From positions 1 through 64,000 of the forward strand of contig JACTAT010000198.1 in the NCBI GenBank assembly GCA_014526335.1: a stretch of DNA of 64,000 nucleotides, read 5' to 3'. A program made the position numbers and the translations under genes. The DNA comes from Chrysaora quinquecirrha (Eukaryota; Cnidaria; Scyphozoa; Semaeostomeae; Pelagiidae). Of the stretch, positions 23,101-34,790 are shown in pieces. Below the pieces are notes generated by a model, which saw only the letters and a list, made by a program, of their open reading frames with translations, was not told the origin of the DNA and did not search any database. Position 1 is the stretch's first letter; every line of letters begins with the position of its first letter.

Positions 23101-26100
23101 TCTATGTACAATATGATTTTTGGTGAGTGCTTTAAATCTCAGAATGAGAAAATCTTTAGTTTATATGCAACTGGCAATTTTTACAAAAATCAGCATCTGT
23201 TATGGTGTATATTCTTCCATTCACAGTAGCTGGAGTGTCAATGCTACAAATTATGTCATTGAAAGGCACCCAAGATGTCTCTCTTTTTCGAATGTGCTAC
23301 AAGTCACGGAAAGTCACCATGTGATGGAGTGGGTGGTTTCAAATTGGGAGAACGGTCCCTGACACAAGATCATATCATTATTTTGAGCAAATCCCAGCTA
23401 CTCTTGCTTTATGATATAAAATAAAACCAGTGATGATTTAAAGTGATTCTATTTCCAGAATACAGGACCAGAGACCAATAAATCATTTGAGTTAATGCAG
23501 TATGTTGCGTGTAAATACAAGCACTTTTGGTGGATTGGAATGATAGTGGAGACAAGTTCTTTGAGGATGTCAAAATTGTTTGTATGCTCCAACATGGACC
23601 AACCAGAAACTTTTATTGGCCAAATACTGAGGCAGCTGGAGTGTCAATGCTGCATATTATGTCATTGTAAAGCACCCAAGATGTCTCTCTTTTTTGAGCT
23701 GCCTCACTATTTGGCCAATAAAAGTTTCTAAAAAATGACAGAAAATTGCTGACGTCAGCAAAATTTGAAAGTGTGATTAAGAGAAAACCGTAAGAGATGT
23801 GAAGCTGAAATTTTGGGGCTTTTTATTTCTTATCATAGTGGTCATATTTTGAGAAAATAGCAAATATCTGAGATATAGTGGTGTCAGCCTCTGGATGATT
23901 TCATATGGAATTACCCCTCTACATTCATTGGGATTCCTTTAGTTCAAGACAGAGTTAAATAAGTCTCATCAAAACCCTTAGCTCAAAGAGCACCCATGAT
24001 TGTACTGGAACTCAGCTGGTGGATTTGGACCAAATAAGGTCCATATTGATTAAAAATAGTTATCGCGAGGACACATCATTTTTCATTATTTTCATAAGAA
24101 AAGACAATGTTTTTGGCCAATAAAATGTGTTCGTTTTCTTCAATCGATATTGGTAACCTTGTTGTATTTTTCCCATAGATCCTGGCATAGAAAATCAATA
24201 TTGTAATAACACTGGTATGTATTCTAAAGTCTTTTCCATTTTGAAAATTCCCATCCGTCTCCTGAAACACAAGCACTAAAAATTTTTTGTGTGTGCCAAA
24301 GATAATGTCACTGTTTTTATTACTATTAGAGTGCATGAAATAAAGCTGATGTGAGAAAACAACACCTCATGATTCCTTCCCGCTTTTGCCTGGAATGAAA
24401 AAGAGCCACTGGATCTCTTCATTCTTCATGACAAGTTTGGCTTTAGTGGGTGGGAATTGAACCCTTAGTTTTAAATTGTAAGTCAGACTTGCCTGCCATT
24501 TGGTCTTTCTTGTCACATTTTCACCCACACCATACACACTATGCAGGCCTTTTCGTTTCAGGCACGCATCCACTCGGCTCCACATGCTCCTCATCTCGCC
24601 AAGACGCGCGTAACTTCGCGCATCTTGTTCCTCATGTTTCCTTAAAATCACGCTCCTCAAAGTTTCAAGTGATCTTCAGAATCTAAAATATCTTTTAATC
24701 TGGTAATTGTGTATATTTGGTATTTGCTCTATGTTATTTAATAAAAACAACCCAGCCACTGATTGAAAAACTTGTGCTTCTTTGACATATTTTCAGCTGA
24801 TTTTAAAGACGATAGCAATTCACATTGATAATCTGTCGCACTTTTATTTCTCGCGCAATCGAAACTTTAGTCTGCCTTATTTCCTGGAATTTTCGCCTTC
24901 ACTCGGTGTTAGTTAGCTATCTTCGTGGTTTTGGTGGTGATATTGGGTAGTAGGGGCTATTATAGGGGGCCCAGAAGCCGCGAAACCACGAAAAAGAAGC
25001 TTAAAGCCCCAATCTGTCATCAAATAAATGGCAAAGCCAGCTGCCAATTATTAGTATTACTCGTGGACATCACATAATGGCTCTGATAGCTTATCAATCG
25101 ACATTTATCCAGTCACTTGTTGGCTTGGATACTTTTCCTACTTTGTTTTCTAGAGCCACAGAGCCCTCTTCACAAATATTCCTTGTGAAATTCAGAATGT
25201 ATGTAGTCTTTTTTCCGCTTGAAAGCCGCAACCACCTGTAAAATGCTGCAAACCGATGTCAATACACACCAAAAATAAGCCAGCTAATATATCAATTATA
25301 TTAGAAGGCCAAAAAGTTCTAGTTTTGGTAAGGAAAGGCCTTCCGTTTACACGAGGCATGGCCACTTTTCGGTCTGTTAATTGCCGCATGGGTAGTTACT
25401 AAATACTTCTATAGTAATTGTAATCATATTTTCAAAGAGAGCCAGTTTTGAATCGGATCCACCTGTTTACACGATGCAAAAGTAGATCGGGTTTAAACTG
25501 GAACGCTTTCAAAGCGATCCAAAAGTAGTTAGATTCGTGGACCAAAAGTGGATCGGATCTACGAATTGTGTGTAAACGCAAGGCCTATCCGTACCAAAAG
25601 TAGATCGGATCCACTTTAGATCCGATCCATTTTTGCTCGTGTAAACGCGGTTTGAACAGGGTCTAAATTAAATCCACTTATGATATTAAATGGTTTTTAT
25701 ATTGGATGACTTGTAACACATCGTTAGAGTCACCGATGTGTCGCCGGTTCCTTCTCCAATCTTCAGTAACGATAGAAAATAAAAGGTGTTCCCCTTCATC
25801 GGGAACAGTCAGCCACTATCAGACTCAAATTTTCAGACAGCAACAAAAAGAGGAACATGTACGGAATAACTTTCCTACGATTGGGCAGTTTCACCCATGC
25901 GACCATTTTCAATAGCTGGATCGGCGACATTCGTGAAACGCCTTCCCTATAAAATTTTTCAAGAATCGAAAGAGTCGTGAATGTTTAACTTATTTCATCT
26001 CTATGAGTGTTCCTTATTCTAACACCGAGCCTTCCGATTCACAGTCGGCTCAACCTCAGTCATAATGATCGCAAGTCGTAAGGAAGTGTTCTTGTTAAAA

Positions 26101-29100
26101 TCGTGAGAGCTATGTTTCTGTTGTTTTATTGTTTTCCAGTACCCGGCAACATGGCTGGTGTAGCTTTGAGGTCTCATTCCCCAGCAATCATTTTGGAATA
26201 TCAACGCCAGGGTGACCTCTTCACTGGCACTGAGACCCCGTTTACACTATACCGTTATGAGACGAATACGGTACGAAACTATACCGTTTGGCCTTGCGTC
26301 TACACTATGCCAGCACAGGAATACGGTACGAAATGAATACGATACGCTAACCGGCTTCATCTGAAAACGCCATAGTGTAAACGCCTGAATACGGTACAGT
26401 TTGATGCCGCTTCGCTGAATCAGTGAGAGGAAAAACAATTACTCTTTCGTTTTGTTGACAATAGATTTCAGTAGATTAGAAACAATAGATTTTAGACAAA
26501 AGCCGGTGACCTTGCTCATTCCGTATTCATTTCATACCGGCATAGTGTAAACGGGGTCTGGGGGTGGTCACTGCCAGGGTTCCTTACGTCCTCAGTGGTT
26601 CTGTAACGCCCCACTTCATTTTTGAGACAGGCCCGCCTTTTTACGTGATCATCCGAGTCACAGCGGGCAAGGTTTTAACCCCCTTGTAATTTGTGCTCCC
26701 TAGCCTGGATTTGAACCCCAGACCTTAAGCACAAATGGTGCAAGTATTAACCACTACACTATGCTGTCGTGACCAGCTACGCAGACTGTTGCCGATGCTG
26801 TTACGATCTTATGGGAACCGGGCTTTTGTGACATTGAATTTTCCATGGTTTTGCGGCAAGACATTTACTTGTGAATAGAGTTGACATCCGCTATCTCGAC
26901 TGCCCGCTATCTCGAACATTCGCTATCTCGAACGATTTTCCATTTCCCCTCGTTTTGGTATGAGGGTTTTTATAGAAAAATCATCCGCTATCTCGAACCC
27001 CGTTATCTCGAACATTGGCTGTCTCGAACCATTTTCGATTTCCCATGGAGGAAAACCTGCTCTTTATCTCGAACTTTGCCAAATTTTCTGCTGAACTGGA
27101 TAAAGAGACAGGCTGAAAATATGTATAAGTTCGCCTAGCGGAGCGGGAATGGAAGCAGCTAAGTGAAAAGCTGCCCAAGTATACAATAGATGAAGCTGTT
27201 CTGTTTCGAGATGTGCTGCATCGCCATTATCTCAATTTCACCAATAGTAGGGATGAAAGCAGATGAGCTTTGACTCCTATGTAAAAAATACCAGACTTGT
27301 TTGATGAAATTTGGGATCAGTTACCCTGCCTGTTAATAGGGGTTCCTTTTCTGACTTAAAAACTATAATTTTTTATAATTCTATGGGGCATCCGTTATTT
27401 CGAACATTCGCTATCTCGAACAAATTCCAGTTTCCCTTGAGAGTTCGAGATAGCGGATGTCAACTGTATTACGTACTTGGCATCTTTAAAATCTTTGCTA
27501 TGAGACACTTGAGTTTTCCATTGTTTTCGACGTTGTTTTTCCTTTTTTCATAGATTTTAAAGTGAATTTCGATGTAGAAAGCGAAAATAAAGACAATCCA
27601 AAGAAGCTAATTCTTGGATCTACAATGAATTTAACTTGCTCTCTAAAAGGAGGTGACTGGAAAACGGCAAATAATGTTTGGTTTGATTTCGGATATATAA
27701 ATTCAAATGGCCAGTTTGTCAAAATAGGTGAATCAAAAGACATACCAAAGAAGTTTTATTGGACTGACTTGGAGCAAAAAGTAGATACAGTTTTCGTACG
27801 AAAACTCCAAGTTGCGAGAATCAACGAGACGGATAGTCGTGTTTATGCCTGCAGAGTTCGGTCGTATGTCGGATATTGTTATTTTACGGAAATCCTAAAC
27901 GTATCGACTCGTAAGTAAATTAAAATCATTCTTACGTGCCTCTGTATGAAATTTTCCTTTCTGGTTTTGATCTCGGTTAGACTGCAAGTTTATAACGCAG
28001 TTAATAATCACCGGTGGCTCAGTCTATGTTATTGCGAAGGAGCAATATGCAATCTTTTGCATATTTTCTCATTCTATGTCTATTCCCGCTTAATTTCGTC
28101 TTGCCGGGAAAGTCAGAAATTTTTTGCGCATAGGTTTTTTTGTGAGTAAACTGCGTGCCTCTATTTGTTATTCTATTTTGTTTGTTCATAACAACAATAT
28201 AATATATTTTCTATTCTAGGCTTATGCAGGGCAGGATATTACTGCATGGCAAATTCAAGCCTTGAAATGCCTTGTCCAGCTGGTTCATACAGCAATAATA
28301 CAGGAGTATTCGGGATTTCCTCGTGCACTCCATGCGCACGTGGTTTCTATTGCGCTACTGGTAGTTCGCAACAGACAATATGCCCACGTGCTGCATACTT
28401 GCCTATTAACCACAAAGCGAGTTTCCCTTTGAAGCCAGCGGGTTCTTTGACTGATTGTCGACGATGTCCTCTAAATGTGTCTTGCGATTCCTCTTGTAAG
28501 TTATTTTCATTTAATAATTTTGTATTCCTTTTTCCTTGTACCACCCACAGTTGCTTATCTAAAGGTATGTCAGCAGGTACAGCATATGCCTTGGGGACAT
28601 GTAATGTGGGTACATTGGGGTACATTAGCAACCACTCGAGGAAGACGGCAATGAATAGTACACTTTTACGAATGAGTAATTTTAATATCAATTGCAAATT
28701 TTGCATACTTCACAGAGAAACAACTCGAACTCTTTTCCTTCCTTATGTTATGTCTTATTCTAAATCTCTATCTATTCTATCTCGTCTCGACTAAGGGCAC
28801 CATCCTTGGTTAGTTTCGCGCCAAAACTACTCGGACCCAGACTTTTATTGTTTTTATAGACATCGATTCGATTTCCATCCTAAAACGGTTTGTTGACAGA
28901 GTAAAATTTCCCTTAGAATTTTCTCCATTTCGGACACCCCAGCTTGCTAATTCAGGCCGGGATATGCCCTCCCCTAAACTGCCATCCGTCGCAAGGTTTT
29001 GAGAGCCGAAGCTTGCTGAAACACTAAAATGGTGACACTTGGAGTAGAATTACTACCCCTGTAAGCATTGAGTATGGCTAAACTGAGGCCATGAGGGTAT

Positions 29101-32100
29101 TAACGTTAAGTTAACTAATGTTTCGACTGAAACAAAGCTTGACTTAATCGTTTTATGAGAAAAATATGTTGGAATTCGGGCTAAAACTTTAGACGATAGG
29201 CATATGGCGTCGGTTTTAAATATGTTCATGTTTTTATTTTATAAGAACGCTTTTTGGGTCAGCATTGAAAATTTCTTAGATATTACATGTCTTCAGTGCC
29301 AAAACGTTCTTGCAACTTTCTTAGCGAACATTCTAGAATGCAGTATTGCTGTGCACAGAACATTAGCCAAGAGTGAAAATACGAAACAGAACTTTCTTAA
29401 ATTTCAAGAATCCAGTATTGAACTTTCTTAAATTTTTAGAAGTTGAGCACTACTTTCGAAAATGTGTATATCAATTCATGAACTAAAGATTTTCCGTTAC
29501 TTTTCTTTTAGATAATTGTAAATTCATTTGTGCGTCTCCTCAAGTATTTGCATATGAAGAAAAAACTGCCGAGTTAAAATGCAAAATAATAAAAAAAAGT
29601 TACTTACTTCGGAATCTTCGATGGAAGAAAGGCAACCAGCTTTTAACAAACAGTTCAAATTATCACATATCTGTAAAAGGAGATTACTTTCGTCTTGTGA
29701 TCAAAAATGTAAACATGAAACATAAAGGCACGTATACATGTGAAGGAATTGAAACTTGGATGAATGGGAAAGTTTTTGATGACGTCAAACTTCAAGTTAT
29801 TGGAACTGGTAAGTGCTGAAGTCGTTTTAAGGCAGACTTAAGCCCTGACCGAACGATCAAACATTTTTGGTCAAACATTTGAAATTTGCTTGTCAATAAA
29901 AATGTCTAACCGTTTGACTGCGTCCTTATAAGGACCCAACCTCGTCCCCAGTCCCAAATCGAATTTCCTCGAATCTCAACCGTCAAATCGATCTTGGCCC
30001 TGGTACCGGCCACAAAATCTGCCAAAATACTGGCAATTTTGGCCTAGGCATCAAAACAAGATGAGGAGTCCGAAAGCAGATGTTCTTAGAAAGGAAGTGC
30101 AAAGAATTTCATTGATAACTGTCAGGCAAGATACAATATCGCATGTAGCATCATTTTTTGGTTTTTCTGCATGTTTTTCACATAGTTTTCGGCCTTTTTG
30201 GTGTGAAATCTTGAAGAAACTGTGACGTCACTTAAAATTTCTATTGTTTGGACAGCCAATCAATTTGCGAATAGACAAGGCCGATACCAAGGTCGAATGT
30301 GGACAGCGGAGTTTCACGTAGAGGCCTATTCACCCTGGGGACGAGGTTGTCAAGGACCTGGTCAAACGATCAAACATATTTGGTCAAACATTTAAATTTG
30401 CTTAACGACAAATGTTTGATCGTTAGGCCACGTTCAAAAACATTGCTGTCCAAACTTTTGTAACAGCGAAGTCATTGATAATGCGTAAGCACGAAAGCTT
30501 TGTTGCTAAAAAATGTTGCTAGGTATCGAAATGTTGCAAGTTTTTGAAGTTTGAACATAACAAAAGAAATGTTTGGCAAGCAATGTTGGAACAGCAGCCC
30601 AACGATAAACATTGTTTGACAAGAAAAAGTTTGCAAAATTTTTAGCGTGATCTTTTTGAAAAAGTTCAAAAATATTCCTCCCCCATCCAGCGCCACCATC
30701 AAGTTTGACAATTTTGGCCAGAATTGTAGTTCTGATTGTGCACAAGGTCGAAATAAGCCCAGGTTTTAGTTGCTAGTGCATTCTTACACCTCCGTAGGGC
30801 ACTACAGTATGGACATTTACTGTATGCTGTGGAAATTCCGCACCACCGTACGTGTTACCGTTTTCACGATTTGTTTCAGGAATGATAGCAAAAAGAGGCT
30901 AGAATTAGCGCAAAATTTCGAAAATTTATTATCATTTTAATCCCTCAAAATCTTAGACCCCAAATATGTTTACTTGCCGTCAATTTAGAACCAAGGTAGT
31001 TTGTTCAGTCCTCATAATATCAGACCTCAAAAATGCTTTTCTGTCCTGAGTTTCAGACCCAAAATATGCACATGATCACCCACATCATATATGTCAATGA
31101 GTACCTTCCTGGGATAGCCTCTTGGACGAATTTTTGTCCGTTGTGCGGGGGTGTCCGTTACTGAGAGGTTACTGAGAGGTCGTATGGAGGTTGTTTTAAC
31201 AAAGAATCTGTCCGTTGTTAAGAGGCACTCATTGCAGAGAGGCGTATGGTAATGCAGGTTCAAATTTTACATTTAATGGATATTTTTTCCTAGATGATGT
31301 TTTGAGTATCGTCCTTACTGTCGTTGGAGTTATTGTATTTTGCATTCTTGTTGGATTCGCTGCATATTGTTATATTGTGAAACGCAAGAGATTGCTTCAA
31401 CGTCTTCCCTCGACATCAAGCCGAAGAAAATTCCTTGAAAGCGTGTGCACGGCTGGTGTCACTGAAGATTACGGCCCCGAGCCCAGCCGGAGACTGCAAG
31501 CATCGCCGGGTAAGTCCTCGTTGTGCCGTACCCGCTTTTCCTCGATTAAGCACCCGGCGTTTATTTAGAATTCCATCTCAATCAGGGAGGAGCAATTCTT
31601 TTATGAATAAACTAAAGTTCTGACGAAAACTAAGTTCTGCAGTAACTAACAAAATGTTACTGTTGATTCCTCCCATCAGGAGCGGCCTAGTTCATGCGTC
31701 GAAGTAATGCCGCAGCGAATATAACTCAGTTATGAACCTTTACCTTCGCGCTTACTCCACCATAGCTGTGGCATCGGGTTCATAGGTCTAAGTAAAATCA
31801 GTTGAAGGTACAGTTAAAGCGTTTTATGCGGCTGAGCTGCTTAAGTAGTAGCGCCGTTGTCGCGCAGTAAGAAGGCACTTTGAAATTTTTTCCATTGCTC
31901 GGTTTTAATTCGCTGTGGCATTACTTCGACGCGTGAACTAGGCCGCTCGTGAACTAGGCTTTTTCCAAGCCTTGCAAATTGTTGGACATTTTCACGTCTA
32001 AAAAGCAAAAACACGAAACTTTCAAGATCATTCATTCAACACAATCGCCTTAGGAGCCTTTTCATCGCCTTAAATCTACCCTTAGTGCTGGACCAGAACC

Positions 32101-34132
32101 TCAAAGGGTCACAAGGAGTGGAAAATGAGGAACGAAGAAAAGAAAGGAGATAAATAGCCTCTGATCTCATCTCAAAGTCTCGTTCTGATGCTGCCTGTCT
32201 GACCAATCAGCATAAGAGACCATCACTGTCTTCTTGGTTTCTCATTTTCTACTCCCTGTGACCCGGTGGAGCTCTTGTACCCAGGGTACCTTGAAGCTAG
32301 TTTACTGGAGCTTTTCGGCGAGGGACAATTCACTACTTGCCGGTCAACCCAAAAATTACACCATATATGAAAATCCGATTGTTATCACAAAAATCCCTTT
32401 GAAATTCTATTGTTTTACGCAAAGAATGAAAAACACCAAAATTCTCGTCGCTTGTGGAAAAAAAGTTGTGAAAAGCGCGTCCCCGTGTTTTTTTTTGCAG
32501 ATCTTTACTCCACACTAACTACAATTTTGGAAAGCACGCATTGGAACGGCCGAAATAGTCTATCTGTTATCTATGGATTAATGGATTCCTCCTTCTTCCC
32601 CGTTACAATTTTTGTTCGATTTGAAAATTTGTTACCCGAAATTCGGGAAGGTGGCAAGCAAACTCATGTGTCGAAATGTGATCACTGTCCCCCCCCTGGG
32701 CTGAAAGTAGACATATGGGCCGAAGTTACACGACCAATTTTTCATTGACATTTTTATTTTGCTCATGTAGATGGGGCCGATTTGAGGTCAATTGACAATT
32801 TTTCATATGACAAGTGCACTTGTTCAAAAACTTGTTTCAACAAATGTATTTGTCCTGGAAAACCTGTCATATGCGATAATTGCTCGTGTAGATGACTTGA
32901 CAAGTCGACTTGACAATTTTTCTACTAATACTTAGATTAAAGAACCATAATTGTGAAAGAAACTTGTTATCCATTTATACTAGCAAATGAAACTTGACAA
33001 GGAAAAATTTGTCAAAGATAATTTTTCGTAAATCTACACGAGCAAGGAATCTCACCCGGGGTAATGTCTGTGCAGTACAGTGGAGGCTGTTCAGTACAGC
33101 AGAGGGATAACATCAGTAGAGTGGATGCTGTTCAGTACTGTAGAGGGATAACATCAGTACAGTGGAGGGATAACATGATGCTTGTGGGAGGGGAGGGGAT
33201 AACATCAGTACAGTGAAGGCTATTCAGTACTGTAGAGGGATAACATCAGCACAGGTGGAGGGATAAAATGATGCGTGTGGGGGGATAATATTGAGTGCAG
33301 TGGAGGCTGTTCAGTACAGCAGGGGGATAAGGTCACTACAGTGGAGGCTGTTCAGTACTGTGGAAGGATAACATCAGTACAGTGGAGAGATAACATGATG
33401 CTTGTGGGGGGGATAACATCAGTACAGTGGAGGCTGTTCAGTACTGTGGAGGGACCGTACTGAACAACTTCCACTGTACTGAACAACCTCCACTGTTCTG
33501 CACAGCCTCCACTGTACGGCACTGACATTACCCCGGGTGAATCTTGCCAAAGAAAATTATCATAAAAAATGCCCGTGTAACTTCGGCTTAAGAGAGGAAT
33601 TACGACAATAATTTTTTCAGTAAATCATTACACCAGTCTTTTTCTTTTAGATTCTTATGATTATGATGTCTTCATATGCTACAGCAGCCAAGATAAAGAA
33701 TGGGTGAGGAAAACCTTATTGAAAAATCTAGTCGACAATAAACTCAAAGTGTGCATCGATTATAAAGACTTTGCACCTGGCGCTCATATCATCCAAAACA
33801 TCGCCGATGCGATATACAACAGTCGTAAAACTATCGCCGTTTTATCGCCGGACTATGTCGTAAGTTCGTGGTGTAACGAGGAACTTAAAATGGCCCTTGG
33901 GCGTATCGAAGATCAACACCAAGTTGTACCAGTTATGTATAGGACATGCGAGGTACCGAACTTTTTACGCCAGCGCACATATTTGGATTATTGTAACCCA
34001 GATATACGGCCTATTTTCTGGGAACAGCTTATTCGAGCGGTAACTGATGGTAATTCTGGTTACGTCCAAACAAGTAGAGATAGTGTTTTTGAAATGGAGG
34101 AAAGGGTTTCTGTTGTTACAACACAAGCATAA
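20140..34132 (+). CDS. IL-1R-like receptor: Ig, Cys-rich, Ig, TM, TIR
   Basis: Seven exons: 20140-20212, 21528-21572, 27554-27910, 28220-28495, 29512-29808, 31294-31509 and 33651-34132, about 580 aa. The first encodes a signal peptide (hydrophobic core MLIFMVTFYIFVLAY). Then a 15-codon microexon; an Ig domain (LTC, VWFDFG, VYAC); a Cys-rich GCC2/GCC3-like module (CPAGSYSNNTG, CTPCARGFYC); a second Ig (ELKC, LRWKKG, GTYTC); a transmembrane helix (VLTVVGVIVFCILVGFAAY) with a basic stop; and a TIR domain (YDVFICYSS, KDFAPG, FWEQL). Ig-TIR receptors signal through MyD88-type adaptors in animals; that function is inferred. Every intron is phase 1, so exons correspond to modules that can be skipped without losing frame. 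The frame is intact throughout. Exons 1, 2 and 5 are less certain than 3, 4, 6 and 7. Confidence 0.88.
20648..20915. repeat. Cluster of TTGGCCGAA words that flips orientation
   Basis: At about 20650-20790 the words read TTCGGCCAA/TTTGGCCAA; at 20820-20915 they read TTGGCCGAA/TTGGCTGAA. The switch near 20805 makes the block roughly palindromic. It lies in the first intron of the TIR receptor gene. Probably a decayed inverted-repeat element. Confidence 0.6.
21203..21240. repeat. Short hairpin ACTTGTCCCACCT
   Basis: ACTTGTCCCACCT and AGGTGGGACAAGT flank a loop of about 12 bases. The adjacent words GACTTGAAAGAGT and CTTGAC match the block near 7590-7625. Intronic. Confidence 0.55.
22254..22397. 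mobile_element. 144-bp hAT-like MITE with 8-bp duplication
   Basis: Ends CAAGGGCGCCGGAAGCA and TGCTTCCGGCGCCCCTG, flanked by TATCTTTC on both sides (22246-22253 and 22398-22405). An 8-bp duplication and C[A]AGG/CAGGGG ends fit the hAT superfamily. GC-rich interior with runs of G and C. Intronic in the TIR receptor gene. Confidence 0.88.
22410..23916. mobile_element. 1.5-kb inverted-repeat element, CTCT duplication
   Basis: Arms of about 165 bp: left begins GGGTCATTCCATATGAAATC, right is its near complement ending at 23916. The inner parts of both arms share TTTCAGCTTCA and ACGGTTTTCTCTTAATCACA words. CTCT flanks both ends (22406-22409, 23917-23920). It starts only four bases after the duplication of the preceding MITE. 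The interior has direct repeats of about 65 bp (about 23225-23290 and 23632-23697) and a nested palindrome. No coding capacity. Confidence 0.8.
23605..23729. mobile_element. Nested palindromic repeat
   Basis: AGAAACTTTTATTGGCCAAA plus ACTGAGGCAGCT at the left is answered by its complement at the right (arms about 33 bp), inside the larger inverted-repeat element. Likely a separate small insertion or an internal duplication. Confidence 0.65.
23917..25429. other. Intron stretch, nothing recognised
   Basis: Part of the long second intron of the TIR receptor gene. A minus-strand open stretch at 24367-24660 has no domain or splice support. Confidence 0.35.
25430..25655. repeat. Repeat built of AAAAGTAGATCGGATC words in both orientations
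   Basis: AAAAGTAGATCGG, AAAAGTGGATCGGATC and their complements (GATCCGATCCA) occur several times between GTTTACACGA at 25461 and TCGTGTAAACGCGG near 25638. It looks like a decayed palindromic MITE. Confidence 0.6.
26233..26559. mobile_element. MITE with AGACCCCGTTTACACTAT ends, copy 1
   Basis: TIRs AGACCCCGTTTACACTATAC and the complement ATAGTGTAAACGGGGTCT. The interior repeats ATACGGTACGAAA. A second copy with the same ends and interior lies at 52208-52507 in another gene. No clear target duplication. Confidence 0.75.
26690..26780 (-). repeat. tRNA-derived SINE-like repeat, family B
   Basis: On the minus strand: box A-like TAGTGTAGTGGTTAATAC and box B-like GGGGTTCAAATCC with tRNA-type spacing, followed by a partner for the acceptor side. 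Could be a degraded tRNA pseudogene. Confidence 0.6.
26878..27466. mobile_element. pogo/Tigger-like MITE with TA duplication
   Basis: Ends GAGTTGACATCCGCTATCTC and GAGATAGCGGATGTCAACTG, flanked by TA (26876-26877, 27467-27468). The word CGCTATCTCGAACATT recurs several times inside. TIR sequence and TA site fit pogo/Tigger. It ends 87 bp before the first Ig exon of the TIR receptor. Confidence 0.82.
28496..29511. other. TIR receptor intron 4, nothing recognised
   Basis: Intron between the Cys-rich exon and the second Ig exon. No repeat with clear ends and no further exon seen. Confidence 0.4.
29840..30440. mobile_element. Harbinger-type MITE relative carrying an insertion
   Basis: Left end AGCCCTGACCGAACGATCAA and right end TTTGATCGTTAGGCC resemble the family at 8773-9365. 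Inside, 29936-30349 has its own inverted ends CCAACCTCGTCCCCAG and CTGGGGACGAGGTTG, so a second element seems to have landed in the first. Words AAGGAC flank the inner element. Intronic in the TIR receptor gene. Confidence 0.65.
30441..31293. other. TIR receptor intron 5, right part
   Basis: Contains diffuse AATGTTGG/AACATTG words of the same MITE group at 30480-30620. No exon apart from the TM exon starting at 31294. Confidence 0.35.
31510..32718. other. TIR receptor intron 6, left part
   Basis: Inverted words CGGCCTAGTTCATGCGTCGAA (31683) and CGACGCGTGAACTAGGCCG (31930) hint at a small palindromic element at about 31680-31950. Nothing else recognised. Confidence 0.4.
32719..33587. mobile_element. 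MITE with GCCGAAGTTACACG ends, carrying a nested insertion
   Basis: Inverted ends GCCGAAGTTACACG and CGTGTAACTTCGGC. The interior has repeated ACTTGACAA and GTAGATGACTTG words. The minisatellite element 33052-33540 is inserted in it, between CTACACGAGCAAGG and its continuation. Confidence 0.7.
33052..33540. mobile_element. Minisatellite-bearing inverted-repeat element, copy 1
   Basis: Ends TCACCCGGGGTAATGTC and GACATTACCCCGGGTGA, flanked by ATC on both sides (33049-33051, 33541-33543). Between them lies a degenerate tandem array based on a 19-bp unit (GTGGAGGCTGTTCAGTACA) alternating with GAGGGATAACATCAGTACA, plus a short reversed array near the right end. It matches the element at 45926-46276 in ends, unit and duplication length. 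Confidence 0.85.
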
Positions 34133-34229
34133 GTTTTTAAAGAAAAGTGTTTATTTAGTTGTGTGATCGTTTTTATTTCATTTATAATTTTGTAGGTTCC
34201 TGCGTTAGGATTGTAGCTATACAGTTTAT
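34133..34229 (+). other. 3' flank of the TIR receptor gene
   Basis: T-rich sequence after the TAA stop. No canonical AATAAA seen close by. Confidence 0.3.
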
Positions 34230-34790
34230 AAGGCCCTGGGCATATGAACTGAACATTTCATTGAGCATCGTCCAAAATTCGAAGTAATTAAAAAATCCAG
34301 CTCCATTGGCCACCTTGCTATGTCACTGACGTTTGATCGGAGTAAAAAATTTTTGGTGAAAAAAATTTGTTCAAACGATGAAACATTGCTGATCCAACAT
34401 TTGAATTTCGCTTGTCAAGCAAAACTCATTTGACTGTTTGGCCACATCCATAAAACACTGCTTTTCCAACATTATTTACTTGCGTCAAGCAGAAAAGTTT
34501 TTGAACTTTTTCAGAAACATCACGCCAAAAATGTTGCTTATTTTTGCTTGTCAAGCAATGTTTGATCGTTTTGCCGCCTTTCCAAGCTTCCAACATTGCT
34601 TGTCAAACATATCTTTTGATAACTTGCAAAATTTCACCACCCAGCAACATTTCTTAGCAACAAGGCGTTTGTTAGCAATAACATCGTTGTTGGACAGCAA
34701 TGTTTTTGAGCGTGGCCAAACAGTCAAGCATTTTTTGTAAAGCAAATTTGAAATGTTGGACCAACAATGTTTGCTCGCCAGGGCCCAAGG
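34230..34790. mobile_element. MITE with GGCCCTGG/CCAGGGCC ends
   Basis: Starts AAGGCCCTGGGCATATG and ends GCCAGGGCCCAAG. It includes inner words AACATTGCTTGTCAA and AATGTTTGATCG of the same group as 8773-9365, and CTGAACATTTCATTGAGC words shared with 50090-50300. Probably a composite of two related elements. Confidence 0.55.

Noticed and set aside
24367..24660. Minus-strand open frame of 97 codons
   Set aside because: No recognisable domain, weak composition and no supporting splice sites; it lies inside a receptor intron.
26690..26780. Functional tRNA gene
   Set aside because: Box A and box B are present but the acceptor and anticodon stems do not form properly.
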